In this document: piece after piece, positions 62,547 through 64,000 of the stretch
Numbering within the stretch: position 1 is the first letter of the stretch
Layout: each line of letters begins with the position of its first letter
Origin: Bacillota bacterium
GTDB lineage: Bacteria > Bacillota > Clostridia > Acetivibrionales > DTU013
Direction of reading: 5' to 3'
DNA length: 64,000 bases
NCBI GenBank assembly: GCA_023433505.1
Contig: JAEZCO010000045.1
Span: 1 to 64,000, forward strand
The notes under the pieces: generated by a model
The model's database searches: none
Told to the model about the DNA's origin: nothing
The model's input: the letters and a program-made list of their open reading frames with translations, nothing else
Made by a program: the position numbers and the translations under genes

Positions 62547-63542
62547 CTAGTCCCCCAGATTTTTATCAAAGACCTCATCAAGTAGTTTTTCATCTGCCTC
62601 AATTATAGGATTTTCTTGAAGCCTTCCAAAATACTCATTTGATTGACTTTTAACACCATTATCAGTTTTAAAGAGGCTATGATACAACACCTTGTCACCA
62701 GCTTTTCGTTTTACTTCAAAATATTTAGCTAAATTATAATCATGTGTTGCAATGAATATTTGAACACCGTTACGCTGCAGTTCAAGAAGTATATCAACCA
62801 AAACAGGTATGAGCTGCGGATTTAAATTGGCTTCCGGCTCATCCCAGAATATAATGGTGCCTTTTTCCAATAAACCATTGCGAATAAGCTTCCATAGCAA
62901 ACCAATTTTACGCAATCCCTCCGATTCTAGTGAAAAAACTATCTTGGCACCATTTTTCTTTTTAACATAAAAAGTGTCTTTTTCATAGATAACCTCTCCC
63001 TCAATAATATCTGACAAAATCTCAAGTATATTCCTGCTGATTACGGGCACATCCCGTGTTTCAGGTAGTTCTGCATTTACTATTATGTCTATTAATGTTT
63101 TGTCAAATGGAATTTTATATTTCTCGTTCATAGCTAAAAAACCGCTGGAATGCGAGAGCATTTCTTTTACCGGAATAAAAATTGAATTTAATTCTTTTTT
63201 ATAAGGATCTACTTTTCCGCCGAAGGTTGGTAATATTTCGCCTGAAATTGAAATTGCATAGGTTGTGAGTCTTTCTTTAATTCCATCAATCGCACAGGAA
63301 AATCTGGCCTCACCTTTATTCTTATTTCGGATTACATCCTGTGAATCAGCCATAAAAATATCTCTAAACTTTGTCTCTCCAAAACCTTCTCCAAGGTTAT
63401 GCATGAATAAGTACATCACCTTTAGCAATTGTGTTTTTCCAGTACCATTCTCGCCTATAATAACATTTATACCTTCATAAAAATTAATGCTAATATCTTC
63501 GAATACCGTAAAGTTTTGCAGTTTGGTTTCAATAATAGCCAT
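62547..63542 (-). CDS. AAA/ABC-type ATPase of the AAA_21/SMC-like kind
   Basis: A 331-residue stand-alone ATPase. Walker A is GENGTGKT (residues 30-37), the signature-like helix is ESEGLRKIGLLWKL (near 210), Walker B is GTIIFWDEPEANLNP (near 232) and the switch His is FIATHDYNLAKYF (near 265). This is the layout of SMC/RecF-like ATPases that team with a nuclease or toxin, as in many defence systems and OLD-type proteins, but it has no Toprim domain of its own. The downstream nuclease-like gene is its obvious partner. AT-rich, with GAGGAG before the ATG. Confidence 0.85.
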   Translation of the reverse strand: MAIIETKLQNFTVFEDISINFYEGINVIIGENGTGKTQLLKVMYLFMHNLGEGFGETKFRDIFMADSQDVIRNKNKGEARFSCAIDGIKERLTTYAISISGEILPTFGGKVDPYKKELNSIFIPVKEMLSHSSGFLAMNEKYKIPFDKTLIDIIVNAELPETRDVPVISRNILEILSDIIEGEVIYEKDTFYVKKKNGAKIVFSLESEGLRKIGLLWKLIRNGLLEKGTIIFWDEPEANLNPQLIPVLVDILLELQRNGVQIFIATHDYNLAKYFEVKRKAGDKVLYHSLFKTDNGVKSQSNEYFGRLQENPIIEADEKLLDEVFDKNLGD

Positions 63543-63610
63543 ACAATTTCACACTCCTCATTATAAAACCTATACATTATAGACTAATCCAGAATTCATT
63601 TATTTTATAC

Positions 63611-63703
63611 TCACATTTGTTTTTCCGCAAGTTCATTTGTTCCTTCAATCACAGCTTTTGTCGCCTTCTATAGCTTGTCATTATCCCCTATAGCCTGGGC
63701 CAT
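63611..63703 (-). pseudogene. possible tiny decayed gene
   Basis: Minus strand, from ATG 63703 to TGA 63611, 31 codons in one frame interrupted by a single TAG after codon 11 (MAQAIGDNDKL, stop, KATKAVIEGTNELAEKQM). GGGATGA lies upstream of the ATG. The two halves look protein-like but are too short to identify. The rest of the gap 63543-63755 shows nothing I can name. Confidence 0.2.
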
Positions 63704-63755
63704 AGTTCATCCCTTGAATGTATTCTCTATAAAATAAAATTTTCCTGCTAATACC

Positions 63756-63781
63756 AAAAAAAATGCCGGACAAGCCGGCAT
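63756..63781 (-). terminator. rho-independent terminator of gap
   Basis: On the minus strand ATGCCGG/CCGGCAT (63763-63769 with 63775-63781), five-base loop, followed by seven U residues; 47 bases after the gap stop codon. Confidence 0.85.
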
Positions 63782-63828
63782 ATCCATAAAGGGATTTGCT
63801 TATAACGACCTAATTCAAAATTTATTTT

Positions 63829-64000
63829 TTACTGCCTCGTTCTTATATAGGCAGCCAAATCGGCGCACCGGTTGGAATATCCCCATTCGTTGTCGTACCA
63901 GGAGAGCACTTTAACCATATTGCCTTCCATAACCATGGTGGACAAACTATCAACGGTTGAAGATGCGGCATCGCCCACATAGTCGATGGAAACCAAAGGC
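63829..64000 (-). CDS. gap: glyceraldehyde-3-phosphate dehydrogenase, C-terminal part
   Basis: The last 56 codons of a GAPDH gene cut by the window edge. SIDYVGDAASSTVDSLSTMV (the S-loop end side) and the near-invariant SWYDNEWGYSNR are present, followed by the helix CADLAAYIR and the stop. GAPDH oxidises glyceraldehyde-3-phosphate with NAD in glycolysis. A strong terminator follows. The catalytic Cys is outside the window. Confidence 0.95.
   Translation of the reverse strand, partial: PLVSIDYVGDAASSTVDSLSTMVMEGNMVKVLSWYDNEWGYSNRCADLAAYIRTRQ

Overview
The window looks like a Gram-positive, low-to-mid GC anaerobe of the Clostridia type. The signs are near-consensus GGAGG ribosome sites throughout, lipoprotein solute-binding proteins, YesM/YesN two-component pairs, LplABC-type and MalFG-type sugar importers, YtrA-type GntR/ABC operons and MntP. 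A Paenibacillus-like source cannot be excluded from sequence alone. I see no rRNA, tRNA, CRISPR array or integrase.

Layout. 1-6.9 kb: a small membrane protein and an Old-Yellow-Enzyme oxidoreductase, then two paralogous GntR-ATPase-permease operons on the minus strand, each with a clear promoter and operator, and a YjdF-like membrane protein. 7.0-39.5 kb: one large minus-strand glycan-use region. In transcription order it holds a YesM/YesN pair, a CUT1 sugar importer, a PfkB kinase, a GH38 mannosidase homologue, a D-lyxose/D-mannose isomerase-like cupin, an orphan YesN regulator, a beta-helix protein with CBM32 domains, two alpha/beta-hydrolase esterases, a tyrosine-phosphatase-like protein, an LplABC importer, an 1882-residue secreted protein and a GH29 fucosidase. 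39.5-52 kb: mostly non-glycan genes (membrane MutS-like ATPase, chemoreceptor, YchF, AraC regulator, MFS and MATE exporters, MBL hydrolase, an orphan YesM kinase next to a truncated regulator, MntP, a small secreted protein). 52-61.8 kb: a second glycan region (URO-D-like protein, two AraC regulators, CE15-like esterase, GH29, LacI, GH116) with two repeat-rich intergenic patches. 62-64 kb: an AT-rich ATPase/nuclease-like pair and the end of gap.

How it may work together (inference). Surface beta-helix and esterase proteins bind and deacylate a decorated plant polysaccharide; two ABC importers take up the oligosaccharides; cytoplasmic GH29, GH38, GH116 and a signal-less esterase finish the job. 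GH38 plus the isomerase plus the PfkB kinase would make a mannose-to-fructose-to-fructose-phosphate route.

The most striking observation is that one esterase module (about 370 residues, with the same start and end) occurs three times within 15 kb: free and signal-less, secreted with CBM32 domains, and nested inside the beta-helix fold of the 1882-residue protein, where a degenerate direct repeat flanks the insert. Next come the ATPase/nuclease-like pair, the 242-bp palindromic element at 57.9 kb, a perfect 25-bp-arm operator over a promoter, and the loss of a regulator gene beside a kept kinase.
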